Positions 43,382 to 53,226 of a stretch of DNA of 64,000 nt are shown piece by piece. Location: positions 62,001 through 126,000 of the forward strand of contig JAEZNO010000001.1 in NCBI GenBank assembly GCA_023441805.1. The letters run 5' to 3'. Every line of letters begins with the position of its first letter. The first letter of the stretch is position 1. The translations under genes and the position numbers were made by a program. The notes under the pieces were generated by a model, which worked only from the letters and a program-made list of their open reading frames with translations, was not told where the DNA came from and did no database searches. The stretch comes from Bacteroidota bacterium (lineage in GTDB: Bacteria > Bacteroidota > Bacteroidia > Bacteroidales > Lentimicrobiaceae).

Positions 43382-43816
43382 TTATTTAATACCTGTATGT
43401 CCAAAACCACCCTGCCCGCGTTCAGATTCATTAAGAACTTCAACCTGTTCCCATTCAGCTTTCTCATGACGGGCTATTATCAATTGTGCAATCCTGTCAC
43501 CGTGATTTACAACAAAAGTCTGTGATGAAAGATTGATCAATATTACTTTAATTTCTCCTCTGTAATCAGCGTCTATTGTACCGGGTGAATTCAGCACAGT
43601 AACACCTGTTTTTGCAGCTAAACCGCTTCGTGGCCTCACTTGTGCTTCATAACCCTCAGGAAGTTCAATAAACAATCCGGTTGGAATCATAGCTCTTTCC
43701 AGTGGTTGTAATGATACAGGTTCATCAAGATTAGCCCTGAGATCCATTCCTGCTGAATGTGATGTTTCATATGCAGGATTACTGTTCCTTGAGTTATTTA
43801 TTATCCTAACCTTCAT
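43382..43816 (-). CDS. dut: dUTP diphosphatase
   Basis: 144 residues with all five dUTPase motifs: AGMDLRAN, PRSGLAAK, NSPGTIDADYRGEI (catalytic Asp), GDRIAQLI and the C-terminal ERGQGGFGHTG. It hydrolyses dUTP to dUMP and keeps uracil out of DNA. Its promoter carries a -7 element (43867) next to a small palindrome (43882-43894). Confidence 0.97.
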   Translation of the reverse strand: MKVRIINNSRNSNPAYETSHSAGMDLRANLDEPVSLQPLERAMIPTGLFIELPEGYEAQVRPRSGLAAKTGVTVLNSPGTIDADYRGEIKVILINLSSQTFVVNHGDRIAQLIIARHEKAEWEQVEVLNESERGQGGFGHTGIK

Positions 43817-43866
43817 AATTTGAGAATGATACAGTTAATTAACGGTTTCGTCTATTAATAATTTCG

Positions 43867-43874
43867 CAAAAATA
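43867..43874 (-). promoter_or_regulatory. -7 promoter element of dut
   Basis: On the minus strand this reads TATTTTTG (TAnnTTTG), 50 bases before the ATG. Confidence 0.5.
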
Positions 43875-43881
43875 AACATTT

Positions 43882-43894
43882 ATGTTGACAACAT
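43882..43894. promoter_or_regulatory. Small palindrome at the dut promoter
   Basis: ATGTTG-A-CAACAT is a perfect 6-bp inverted repeat around one base, 7 bases upstream of the -7 element. It could be an operator. There is no direct evidence for a regulator. Confidence 0.3.
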
Positions 43895-43933
43895 TTCTGA
43901 CGATATCATGCAGATATCAGGTTGTTATTTGAT

Positions 43934-45436
43934 TCATTGACCCTGCTCCTGATTAATTGTTTTGTTTGATCGTAATTCACGCTTCTCATTTACGAAGACT
44001 ATAATCCCAAAACCTATCAACATCAAGTAGTTTAGTGTATAGGTTATTTCTGATTGTAATTTGCCTGTATAAATGGAGAGTACGTAAATAATTAATGTTA
44101 ATGTTGCGTATAATCCGGCATTCCGTAGATCATAGTTTATTGGGTAATACTTACGACCTAAGTACCATGATGTAATCATCATAAAAAGGTAACAAATAAA
44201 CGTAGCCCATGCAGCTCCTAGATATCCCATAACCGGTATTAGCAGAAAATTAAAAACAAGTGTAACAACTGCTCCTCCTATTGATATCAATGCCCCGGTT
44301 AATGTCTTGTCAGTCAATTTAAACCAAACACTAAGATTATAGAAGACTCCAAGAAACAGGTTAGCCCATAAAAGTATCGGTATTACTCCTGCTCCCTCTC
44401 TGAATTCAGGACCTACAAAAAGTAGTACTATGTCGAGATTGAGTATTATGAGGAGATAGATAAACAGACAAACTATTATAAAGTAATGCATTAACCTTGC
44501 GTACGTAGCTTTAGCATCTTTGTTCTTCGATTGATCAAAAAAGAAAGGCTCGGCCGCATACCTGTAAGTTTGGATGAATAGTGTCATTAAGATTGAGATC
44601 TTGTAACAGGCACCATATATCCCCAACTGAGCCATTGGATTACTTTCTACAGGCAGAAGATGCTTTAATATCACTCTGTCGAAAGTTTCATTGATTATAC
44701 CTGCTAAACCAAAGATAAGCAGTGGCCATCCATATCTAAGCATTTTGCGCAATAACTGAAAATCAGGGTTGGCAGTACTTCGGGGAAGGGCAGGCAAAAG
44801 CATTATCAGAGTGATAAGACTTGCAATAAGGTTTGAAATAAAAATATACCCTACTCCTATCTGTGGGTCATAAATAAGCTGTATTGTATCACTTAGTCCT
44901 GAGTCAGGATATCGGTTTAAGAACTGGGGAATAAAGACAATAAACAGCAGATTAAAGAAGATATTGACCACTATATTAGTGATCTTGACTACTGCAAATC
45001 TTATTGATCTATTCTTTAACCGCAAATAAGCATAAGGGATACTGCAGGTGGCGTCAGCAGCCAGAATAATTGCAAACCACTTAATGTATTCAGCATGGTC
45101 CGGGTATCCCATTGTATTAGAGATACTCGTTGAAAACAGAAATATAATCAGTATAAACGAAAAAGAGGTAACCAACAGAGAGAAAAACGATGTACCATAT
45201 ACCCTTTCTTTCTCATTTTCGGTAGTCGAAAACCTAAAGAACGAAGTCTCCATTCCATAGGTTAAGATCACGAACAAGAAGGCAACGTATGCATAAATTT
45301 CAGTTACTATTCCATATTCAGCCGGTGCGAAAACTCTGGTGTAAAGTGGTACCAACAGGTAATTAAGCAACCTGCCTACAATTGTTGGTAAGCCATAGAT
45401 AGCTGTTTGCCCTGCTAATTTTCTGAAGGGATTCAA
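43934..45436 (-). CDS. Oligosaccharide flippase-type membrane protein
   Basis: 500 residues with about 12-14 hydrophobic segments. The N-terminus KLAGQTAIYGLPTIVGRLLNYLLVPLYTR is the Polysacc_synt (Wzx/MOP) signature (key residues GQTAIYG and PLYTRVF). It would flip lipid-linked sugars across the inner membrane. Its ATG overlaps the histidine kinase stop by 4 bases, so the two are translationally coupled. No glycosyltransferases lie nearby. Confidence 0.85.
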   Translation of the reverse strand: MNPFRKLAGQTAIYGLPTIVGRLLNYLLVPLYTRVFAPAEYGIVTEIYAYVAFLFVILTYGMETSFFRFSTTENEKERVYGTSFFSLLVTSFSFILIIFLFSTSISNTMGYPDHAEYIKWFAIILAADATCSIPYAYLRLKNRSIRFAVVKITNIVVNIFFNLLFIVFIPQFLNRYPDSGLSDTIQLIYDPQIGVGYIFISNLIASLITLIMLLPALPRSTANPDFQLLRKMLRYGWPLLIFGLAGIINETFDRVILKHLLPVESNPMAQLGIYGACYKISILMTLFIQTYRYAAEPFFFDQSKNKDAKATYARLMHYFIIVCLFIYLLIILNLDIVLLFVGPEFREGAGVIPILLWANLFLGVFYNLSVWFKLTDKTLTGALISIGGAVVTLVFNFLLIPVMGYLGAAWATFICYLFMMITSWYLGRKYYPINYDLRNAGLYATLTLIIYVLSIYTGKLQSEITYTLNYLMLIGFGIIVFVNEKRELRSNKTINQEQGQ

Positions 45437-48400
45437 TTGCTTGTATTTGTTTCGTTTAAAACAGGGAGTTGAATCTCAAAAGTAGTCCCACCTGAGTCTG
45501 ATACAAATGAAATCTTTCCATTCACAGAATCAATGATATTTTTAACCATAGCAAGCCCTAATCCTGTACCTCCTGATTTGGTTGTAAAGTTAGGTGAAAA
45601 AATCCTGGGCTTTTGCTCTTCAGGTATTCCTATTCCATTATCGGTTACTGATATGGTGTGTTCGGTTTGTCCGTTTAACAGTTTTACTACTATATGACCT
45701 TGTTTGCCTTGTGGAATCGACTGAATGGCATTATTTATCAGATTCACCATAACTCGTGTAAGCTGTTTCTTATCGGCGAACACAAAGCATGGATTCTCAG
45801 GATTGATAAATGATATGACATACTCATTTTGCGATGAAAATAGGGCAAGAGTGTCACGAATCAGTTTATTCAACTCAATTTTCTCATTTGAAGGCACAGG
45901 GAATTTTGCAAAATCAGAAAATGCTGAAGCAATAGCAGCTAATGAGTCAATTTGTTGGATTATCGAAGTTGTTGTTTTTTCAAGTCGCGATTCCCAGTCT
46001 GGTGCCTTATCCTGCCATGAACGGTAAAGGTGCTGAATGCTCAATTTCATTGGTGTGAGCGGATTCTTGATTTCATGTGCAATCTGCCGTGCCATCTCTT
46101 TCCAGGCAGTTTCACGTTCCGACTGTGCAAGTTTATCGACACTCTCTGCTAACTTATCAAGCATTTGGTTGTATTCATTAATCAAATTGCCAAGCTCATC
46201 GCGCCTGTAATAACTTATCTTTTCATTCCTGCTGTCTAATTTCATGTGACTAAACTGATCACGTATCAATTGAAGCGGTCTGGTTAAATAATTTCCTACC
46301 AGAAGTGATATAAATACCGCTATTGCTGTTAAAATGATATAGACATTGACAAATGTGACCAGAAATGACGAAATCTCCTGTCGTAATTCATGCTCACGTG
46401 CAAAAAAAGGCAGATTAATATAGGCTATAAGGTCATTATCCTTGTTGCGGAAGGGAATATATGCCGAAAGATATTTGTAATTACCAATTTGCTCATTTGT
46501 GACGAAGAATGTGCGCTGATTTACTGCAATCTGACTATAGGCTTCTGAACTCATGAATTTTGAGCGTAACCCTTCATCAAAGATTTCAGGACGTGATGTT
46601 GCCGAAAGTATTCCTTGAGGAGTGTAAAGATTAATATCACTAAAAAACACTAAAGAGAATTTTGTGAGCAATTCCTGTAAGTATTCCTGTGAGGTATTTT
46701 CAATTCTGTTAACAGTATCGAGTTTGTGTTCAATTTCTATGAGTACAGAATGAGCCTTCTCGCTAAGCATATCCTTGTTTTTCTTCTCATTTAGACTTCT
46801 GATATTGTGCAAAGTAGTTGAACCTGTAATTACTGAAGCAAACAATATCAGTACTACCAGCATAAGCTGTAATTGAGTCTTTAGATCAGGATAACGTTTG
46901 TTGGCATGCCGTAAACCATATGCTGTTGTGAGTATAAAAATCAGTAGGATATGGAATATCAATTGGTAAGTGAAAGGCGCAAACTTATCAAGTACTGACG
47001 ATTTCTTAATACTGATGATTAATGAAGTATTGTCATTTATGATGTGGTAAAGGTGATTATACCCGTTTTTATCAAAGAAATTATAATCGGATTTATAATT
47101 GAGGAATGGCTTTTCAGAAATACTATAGGCATATTCACCAACATTCTTAATTAGTTCTCCATGCGAGTATATGGCATAAGAATACACGCTCAGGTCATAA
47201 AATGAGGTAAATGACTGATCAAGTAATAATTCAGGATACCCTAAGCCCTTTGGCACATACTTCTGGGTGAACTCAATCACTACACTAGCTGAATCATTAC
47301 TTGAGTCATAGACGGGAATTTTGGCTATATAGTTATTAACACCATAGGAATCCCTGATATAGTGCAGTGTTTTGCTCGAAGTCTTATTTGTTATATTACT
47401 AATTATCTTGTTAAAATATTCACTACAACTTACAATTACATCAGAAGGTTTCACTATCAACTGCTTTTCCGGATAGCAAAGAGTAACCTGCAAATTATAC
47501 TTTGACCAATATCCTGTAAAATAATGTTTTTGCAAGTAATCAATGCATTGTTCTTCAAGCGAAGGATCATACCAGGCGCTCATAAAATAATCATTGAAAA
47601 CGGAGTCATTTAGAATTGCTTCTTCTACATCGGAATATAAAAATTCAGCTATTTTATCTTGTTCCGAAGAGAGCCTGATGGCCATCATTTTTCTTTCTTC
47701 ATGCTCTTTTGTGATTGTATTATGATATAAGCAAAAAGTTGAGATAAATGTCAATGCCAATATCAAAAGGGTGGTGGTTGTTACGTGGGGATATGGCAAT
47801 AATTTGCTCACTACAGCGATTAGCAAACCAGCGTATAGAACGAATAGTATTATTTCTTGCCATTGCGGAGTATATGCTCCTATGGAATGTAATATAAACC
47901 AGATGATTACACTGGCAGCAATGAATATTACTGCAAAGCTGACCTTCCCTATACTTTTTACTGAAATACTAAATAGAGTATAACTGACATAAAAGAAACT
48001 AAGTAAGATCATCGCTATTATAAGGTAGCCCAGTAAACTGTATCGTGAGAAATCGAGGATACGGGAGAGATTCAATTCAAATGATGAGTTCAGGATGAGA
48101 GTATCGATTAGATGGAGAGATAAGTAGAATAAAAAGTTACCTGCTAAAAGACAAAAGATTCCGATGCTAATCTTCTTTACCGTATTGAGATTTGTAATTT
48201 CGCTGTTTTTATAGTTCCTGTATAATAGAAAACTAATAATGGCGAATATTAAAACATTTGTAAGCAAATCCCCTAACGATGGTAACCATACAGAAGAAGC
48301 ATAATTAAGAGGGCTAAACAAATCGAAATCATTAAATAAAGGTGGAAACTGTGATATAAACAGTAATATTCGGGTGACTATAAAAAATAGCACAATAATA

Positions 48401-49101
48401 AGGAATGACTTGTTAACTGATAATCCTGCTCTTTTACAGAAATAGTAAATTGCGAAACCTAATAGTATATAGCTGATGAAAGAAAGAATGAATAATACGA
48501 ATTCTTGTACTCCTGTTAGTATGTATTTTCCCGGGGAATTGATATAAAAAAGTGGATTGTTGGCATCATCTGTTATGGCATAAGTGCCTTTAGAGTAACT
48601 TATCTTGTATTCGGGTGTTAGGCCATAAACTGTATTATACTCAGTTTTTAGGTATTCATTCTGGTAAGGATACTCATATTTGATTAAATCAAGTAGAATG
48701 AAATTGTAACTGCCTGTAACAATGTTGTTTTGTTGAAAATAGCCATTATCGGTTTTAACTATTCTTGAGAACTTATAATCAGAATTAAAGGAAATTGAGT
48801 TGTTTGACCAGAAAATCAATGAGTCGTTTTTGAGTACAAACACATAGAAGTTCTTCGGGAGTTGAGTTGATAGAAGATGCAGCTGTTCAAAGTCCGGTTC
48901 TTTTATTTCTTCAGCAAAATTCTTTAGCAGTGATTTTCCCTTGATAAACCTCTCATTCAGCGTTTGATTGAATTCAGATATAATCTCCTTATCGGAGTTG
49001 TTTTCTGAAATAAATCTATATGTCAAAATTGTAGTGAGTAAGGTTAATAGAGCCATTACTGCTAGTAAAAGAGGAAGTTTGAATTTTCCTGACAAAGCCA
49101 T
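45433..49101 (-). CDS. Very large membrane histidine kinase (NtrY-like)
   Basis: 1222 residues, about twice a typical sensor kinase. There is an N-terminal membrane helix and an extracytoplasmic part, a block of about nine membrane helices (roughly 195-455), a second large extracytoplasmic region, another helix near 745, a third sensory part, and a helix near 895. HAMP, HisKA (RQIAHEIKNPLTPMK, His1009) and HATPase_c (NLINNAIQS; DNGIGIPEEQ; GGTGLGLAMVKNI) complete it. All catalytic motifs are intact. No response regulator is adjacent. It is coupled to the flippase gene. Confidence 0.9.
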   Translation of the reverse strand: MALSGKFKLPLLLAVMALLTLLTTILTYRFISENNSDKEIISEFNQTLNERFIKGKSLLKNFAEEIKEPDFEQLHLLSTQLPKNFYVFVLKNDSLIFWSNNSISFNSDYKFSRIVKTDNGYFQQNNIVTGSYNFILLDLIKYEYPYQNEYLKTEYNTVYGLTPEYKISYSKGTYAITDDANNPLFYINSPGKYILTGVQEFVLFILSFISYILLGFAIYYFCKRAGLSVNKSFLIIVLFFIVTRILLFISQFPPLFNDFDLFSPLNYASSVWLPSLGDLLTNVLIFAIISFLLYRNYKNSEITNLNTVKKISIGIFCLLAGNFLFYLSLHLIDTLILNSSFELNLSRILDFSRYSLLGYLIIAMILLSFFYVSYTLFSISVKSIGKVSFAVIFIAASVIIWFILHSIGAYTPQWQEIILFVLYAGLLIAVVSKLLPYPHVTTTTLLILALTFISTFCLYHNTITKEHEERKMMAIRLSSEQDKIAEFLYSDVEEAILNDSVFNDYFMSAWYDPSLEEQCIDYLQKHYFTGYWSKYNLQVTLCYPEKQLIVKPSDVIVSCSEYFNKIISNITNKTSSKTLHYIRDSYGVNNYIAKIPVYDSSNDSASVVIEFTQKYVPKGLGYPELLLDQSFTSFYDLSVYSYAIYSHGELIKNVGEYAYSISEKPFLNYKSDYNFFDKNGYNHLYHIINDNTSLIISIKKSSVLDKFAPFTYQLIFHILLIFILTTAYGLRHANKRYPDLKTQLQLMLVVLILFASVITGSTTLHNIRSLNEKKNKDMLSEKAHSVLIEIEHKLDTVNRIENTSQEYLQELLTKFSLVFFSDINLYTPQGILSATSRPEIFDEGLRSKFMSSEAYSQIAVNQRTFFVTNEQIGNYKYLSAYIPFRNKDNDLIAYINLPFFAREHELRQEISSFLVTFVNVYIILTAIAVFISLLVGNYLTRPLQLIRDQFSHMKLDSRNEKISYYRRDELGNLINEYNQMLDKLAESVDKLAQSERETAWKEMARQIAHEIKNPLTPMKLSIQHLYRSWQDKAPDWESRLEKTTTSIIQQIDSLAAIASAFSDFAKFPVPSNEKIELNKLIRDTLALFSSQNEYVISFINPENPCFVFADKKQLTRVMVNLINNAIQSIPQGKQGHIVVKLLNGQTEHTISVTDNGIGIPEEQKPRIFSPNFTTKSGGTGLGLAMVKNIIDSVNGKISFVSDSGGTTFEIQLPVLNETNTSN

Positions 49102-49984
49102 CTCTGCTATCGGGATTTAATGATGTTTATATAGCAATATTCAGGCCGTTATTGACACAGATTATCATAACGACTAAGAGCATGATAAAAGAAATCAAAG
49201 TTAAACTTTTTGGAGAATAACCTATCCACTGAATAAGCAACTCTCCACCGGGTAAACCAGAAAGAGTCTCCCTATCTCTCCAACAACAGATTTGACAAAT
49301 ATCCATCTGTGATCAGTACGTGTCTTATTCGTGCGCACAGTAAGAGTCTAATTAATCCGGCAACCGTCAAATGCTTTTAACACCAGCAATTAGTAAAGAC
49401 TTACCCAAAGTTCAAAAGACTTTGCTAATGAACACGGTGTACTATCATACTCACCCGACCTTTGAAGCTCTTCTTAATAGTCCTTCAAAGATGCTTGTTA
49501 ATTGATTTAAAATTAGCTCTTAAAGAAACTGCTATCTTTTATGTCTAAGCGTTATCTAAGCGTTATCTAAGCGTTTCCTAAGCGTTTCTTAAAACGCTTA
49601 GATAACGTCTCGGTATTGTTAAAATATTGCTTCAATATAAGAGAAGGTACTTCATCAATTATTATCGAATGCTGAAAACTTGTTGCAGAATAGTGAATTG
49701 ACAAATATGCGATCCTAATCCATACAGTTATTTGATATTCAACAACGCATCACTTGCTGTTTTCTCTGTCAAGCCTGTTCCATATCAATTTAGTTATTCG
49801 ATATTCTACTCGTTCATCAATTTCGTGATTAGAAAAGTTTGAAGTTATCCGTTACTTATTGAGTGTCTGCTTTTGATTACTCTACTGAAATGTGGGGCTG
49901 GACAAGGTTGGTAAAGCTGAGCTGATAAAGGGAAGTGCAGCACAAGCGAGGGGATTAATTGATAGCAAAGTAATGAGTAAAAGC
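49102..49984. other. 880-base non-coding region
   Basis: No open frame I can support on either strand and no recognisable RNA gene. It contains the repeat/hairpin array at 49544-49607. Confidence 0.5.
49544..49607. repeat. Third 11-bp-period repeat array ending in a hairpin
   Basis: Units TCTAAGCGTTA (49544), TCTAAGCGTTA (49555), TCTAAGCGTTT (49566) and CCTAAGCGTTT (49577) are in exact 11-base register. They are followed by an inverted copy AAAACGCTTAGATAACG (49591-49607). The last direct unit and the inverted copy form a strong stem (CTAAGCGTTT/AAACGCTTAG). The period equals that of the arrays at 551 and 830; the sequence differs. Confidence 0.7.
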
Positions 49985-50890
49985 CTATTTATTCCGGATG
50001 ATGTAGATTATTGAAGAATGGTTAGTATTGTTACGTGCTTTTAAATTTGATTTAAGGCCAACCAGGAAAGCTTTAAGGAAGGAAGTTTTACCATTCATAT
50101 ATTTTTCACTTAGCAAAGAAATGTAATAGGAATCATAGATCATGGGTATAATATTAATAACCTCGAATGCATGAATAGCACAAAGTTTTCTGAAAGTCTC
50201 CTTAGTAAAGTGAAACAGGTGACGTGGTACATCAAATGCTGCCCAGTACTTACCATAATGATTAGCGTCGAAGGATTCAGGATTAGGCAGAGCAACAATA
50301 AGGACTCCATCTGGTGTCAATAATCGTTTTATAACAGACATCCTCTCATTAATATCGCTAACATGTTCTAAGACATGCCACATTGTAATGACATCAAATG
50401 AATTTTCCGGAAAGTTCACTAATGACTCAAGTGTATCAACTTGGATATTAAAATTTAAGGCAGCATAAATACGGCACTTTTCATCAGGTTCTACCCCATT
50501 GACCGAGTAGCCATTTTGCTGGCAGTAGTTCAAAAAGACACCTGTTGCACAGCCTATATCTAGAAGCCGGTTCCCTTTAGAATATTTGTTTAGAATATTT
50601 AATTTTGATGAGAGTGTCCTTTTGCGAATTAAATCATATATAATTTCTTTTATGCTCTTATTTCCAATTGAGTGAGAAATGTAATCTGGGGAGTCATAAT
50701 ATTGACCTATAACATCGGGTGAAGGCTGTGGATTTGTTCGCAATAAACCACAATTAGTACATTTTAAAATAGAGAAATTCTCATTAGTAAGGAAGTAATC
50801 GTCTAGTTCTAAATAAGTTACATAATGAGACTGTTGACATAAAGGGCAGTTTTCAACTGAGATTTTTGCTGTGTGTTCCACGTGAAACAT
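49985..50890 (-). CDS. Class I SAM-dependent methyltransferase with N-terminal zinc ribbon
   Basis: 301 residues. Two CxxC pairs (CPLC at 15-18, CTNC at 44-47) form a likely zinc ribbon. The SAM-binding motif NRLLDIGCATGVFL lies near 109, and VITMWHVLEHVSD with LTPDGVLIVALPNP match Methyltransf_11/12-type folds. The C-terminal third resembles that of sugar or lipid methyltransferases of envelope pathways; the substrate is unknown. The first six residues (MFHVEH) are encoded by the parS site at 50874. Confidence 0.85.
   Translation of the reverse strand: MFHVEHTAKISVENCPLCQQSHYVTYLELDDYFLTNENFSILKCTNCGLLRTNPQPSPDVIGQYYDSPDYISHSIGNKSIKEIIYDLIRKRTLSSKLNILNKYSKGNRLLDIGCATGVFLNYCQQNGYSVNGVEPDEKCRIYAALNFNIQVDTLESLVNFPENSFDVITMWHVLEHVSDINERMSVIKRLLTPDGVLIVALPNPESFDANHYGKYWAAFDVPRHLFHFTKETFRKLCAIHAFEVINIIPMIYDSYYISLLSEKYMNGKTSFLKAFLVGLKSNLKARNNTNHSSIIYIIRNK
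50874..50889. promoter_or_regulatory. parS centromere-like site (perfect match)
   Basis: TGTTCCACGTGAAACA fits the bacterial ParB-binding consensus TGTTnCACGTGAAACA at every position. It overlaps codons 1-6 of the methyltransferase gene. A second, near-perfect copy lies 2.07 kb away at 52946. parA and parB are not in the window. Confidence 0.8.
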
Positions 50891-51067
50891 TTAAAATTTA
50901 ACAAGCCAAAGATATTGTAAATTTGCCTTTAATAGACAAGGTATTGATAGAGTTTATGGTATAATATATAAGAAGTAAGCTCAGACCAGTACGTCTCGCT
51001 TTGAGTAAATGAAGATAATTGACTTACCTGAGAAGAAAGGTATTTGATGATAGTAATTTCACTTGTT

Positions 51068-52939
51068 TTAATGTGTGAGATAGACTATCAGGACAGCAAT
51101 ATCTGCCGGTGATACTCCATTAATTCTGCTTGCCTGACCAATTGTCGATGGACGCTGTTTCGTAAGTTTCTCTCTGGCTTCAAACGATAGCGATGGCAAA
51201 GCATTATAATTGAAATCAGGTTTCAAAGGAATGTTATCATATTCTGATAAAGAATCGGCAAGGTCCTTCTCCTTTTCGATATAACCACCATACTTAATTA
51301 AGATCTCAACCTCTTCAATAACCTCATTGACTAACCCATTCAGCGAATCAACCTTTTGCTTTAGTGGAGAACTTAATTCAATCAGGTCATTAAGATTAAT
51401 TTGAGGACGTAATGCCAATGATGTTAATTTGGTCTTCTGGTTAATTGGAGAAGTGCCCGAGGATTCAAGTAAAGAATTAACATCTGATGGCTGAAGTGAA
51501 ATAGAGGCTATTAACTCCTTCATTTCGTTGATTTGTTTTAGCTTCTCCTCTACCCTGTCCATTCTTGCTCTGTCAGCAAGTCCTATGTTATAAGATAATG
51601 GTGTAAGACGTAAGTCTGCCGTACTTTGGCGTAATAATATCCGGTACTCAGCTCTTGATGTAAACATCCGATATGGTTCGTCGATGCTCTTAGTTATTAA
51701 GTCATCAATGAGTACTCCTATATATGCTTCTGATCGTTTAAGAATAAGTGGTTTTTTTTCTTTGAGCGTCAGATGTGCATTTATTCCGGCCATTAATCCT
51801 TGAGCAGCAGCTTCTTCATACCCTGTAGTGCCATTTATCTGTCCGGCAAAATATAGATTATGGATCAAGTGAGTTTCGAGTGTCGGCTTCAATTGATCAG
51901 GTGGAAAATAGTCATATTCTATAGCATAACCGGGGCGGAATATTCTGGCATTTTCAAATCCGGGGACAAGTTGTAATGCTTTGAATTGGATCTGTTCAGG
52001 AAGTGATGAAGAGAATCCGTTTACATAATACTCCACAGTGTTCCAACCTTCAGGTTCAACAAAGAGTTGATGCCTTAGTTTATCACTGAAGCGGTCAATT
52101 TTATCTTCAATTGAAGGGCAGTACCTTGGTCCCCTGCCTTCAATTCTACCAGAATACATGGGCGATTCGTCAAAACCTAATCTCAAAGTGTCATGTACCT
52201 TTTGATTGGTGTAAGTAATATAACAACTGCGTTGAGTTGTAAGGGCAGGTGTGTCAGTGAAAGAGAATTTACCGGGATTTTCGTCACCTTTTTGCTCTTC
52301 CATCTTTGAGAAATCCAATGATCGGCCGTCTACTCTTACCGGAGTACCGGTCTTTAATCGTTTAGATTCAAATCCTAAATCAACTAGATTTGCAGTTAGA
52401 CCGACGGCAGCTTTATCTCCCATCCTGCCGCCACCAAATTGCTTTGTTCCAATATGAATAATACCATTCAAGAATGTACCATTAGTCAAAACAACAGCTT
52501 TACAGTTTATTGTTTGGCCCATTGCTGTTTTAACTCCGGTAATTTTATCACCTTTAACTAGTACTTCTGTTACTGTATCTTGCCAAAAATCAAGATTAGG
52601 GGTTTGCTCAAGCATTAATCTCCACTTTTCCGAAAACCTCATCCTGTCACTTTGAGCTCTGGGACTCCACATTGCTGGTCCTTTAGATTTGTTAAGCATC
52701 CTGAACTGGATCATTGTAGAGTCAGTAACTATCCCTGAATAGCCCCCTAAAGCATCAATTTCACGAACAATTTGGCCTTTAGCAATACCACCCATAGCCG
52801 GGTTGCATGACATTTGAGCCATCTGAGCCATATTCATTGTGATTAATAAGACTGAGGAGCCCAGGTTTGCAGCTGCAGCAGCAGCTTCACAACCGGCATG
52901 GCCAGCACCTACAACTATGATGTCATATTCTTTAAACAT
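51068..52939 (-). CDS. mnmG: tRNA uridine 5-carboxymethylaminomethyl modification enzyme MnmG (GidA)
   Basis: 623 residues. The FAD-binding Rossmann motif VVGAGHAGCEAAAA lies at about 9-22. CNPAMGGIAKGQIVREID, GTFLNGIIHIGT and FTSRAEYRILLRQ follow, all MnmG hallmarks. With MnmE it builds cmnm5U34 in several tRNAs. mnmG is often near the replication origin in bacteria. Here parS-like sites lie just upstream of it and 180 bases past its stop. Confidence 0.97.
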   Translation of the reverse strand: MFKEYDIIVVGAGHAGCEAAAAAANLGSSVLLITMNMAQMAQMSCNPAMGGIAKGQIVREIDALGGYSGIVTDSTMIQFRMLNKSKGPAMWSPRAQSDRMRFSEKWRLMLEQTPNLDFWQDTVTEVLVKGDKITGVKTAMGQTINCKAVVLTNGTFLNGIIHIGTKQFGGGRMGDKAAVGLTANLVDLGFESKRLKTGTPVRVDGRSLDFSKMEEQKGDENPGKFSFTDTPALTTQRSCYITYTNQKVHDTLRLGFDESPMYSGRIEGRGPRYCPSIEDKIDRFSDKLRHQLFVEPEGWNTVEYYVNGFSSSLPEQIQFKALQLVPGFENARIFRPGYAIEYDYFPPDQLKPTLETHLIHNLYFAGQINGTTGYEEAAAQGLMAGINAHLTLKEKKPLILKRSEAYIGVLIDDLITKSIDEPYRMFTSRAEYRILLRQSTADLRLTPLSYNIGLADRARMDRVEEKLKQINEMKELIASISLQPSDVNSLLESSGTSPINQKTKLTSLALRPQINLNDLIELSSPLKQKVDSLNGLVNEVIEEVEILIKYGGYIEKEKDLADSLSEYDNIPLKPDFNYNALPSLSFEAREKLTKQRPSTIGQASRINGVSPADIAVLIVYLTH

Positions 52940-52945
52940 TATGAT

Positions 52946-52961
52946 AGTTTCACGTGGAACA
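52946..52961. promoter_or_regulatory. parS-like site (one mismatch)
   Basis: On the minus strand TGTTCCACGTGAAACT matches TGTTnCACGTGAAACA except the last base. It lies 6 bases upstream of the mnmG ATG. Confidence 0.7.
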
Positions 52962-53145
52962 AAGTATCCGAAAATGGAATTTTAAATCGAGCCGCAAAAT
53001 TACTAAATAAACAAATACTGCAGTAAAAGGTCGATAGTACCAATAACATGTCACATAGAGATTTCACTTCAAAGCGGTAATAAATAGTATTTCGCCCAAA
53101 TCCCATGGACCAATGAAATATCTTACATCATGTACTTTTTAAAGA

Positions 53146-53226
53146 AAGGTGGGCAGGAATGGTTAAACAAGGTAGGATAAGGTTAAGAAAGAGAAAGATA
53201 TGTTCAGAGAAAGGTGGGATAAGGTT
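53146..53226. repeat. Short purine-rich repeats
   Basis: AAGGTAGGATAAGGTT (53169-53184) and AAGGTGGGATAAGGTT (53211-53226) differ at one base, and a looser copy starts at 53146. They lie between ybeY and mnmG. Function unknown. Confidence 0.45.

Noticed and set aside
49102..49984. Possible oriC next to mnmG
   Set aside because: The parS sites make an origin in the area plausible, but I find no DnaA-box cluster or unwinding element here.
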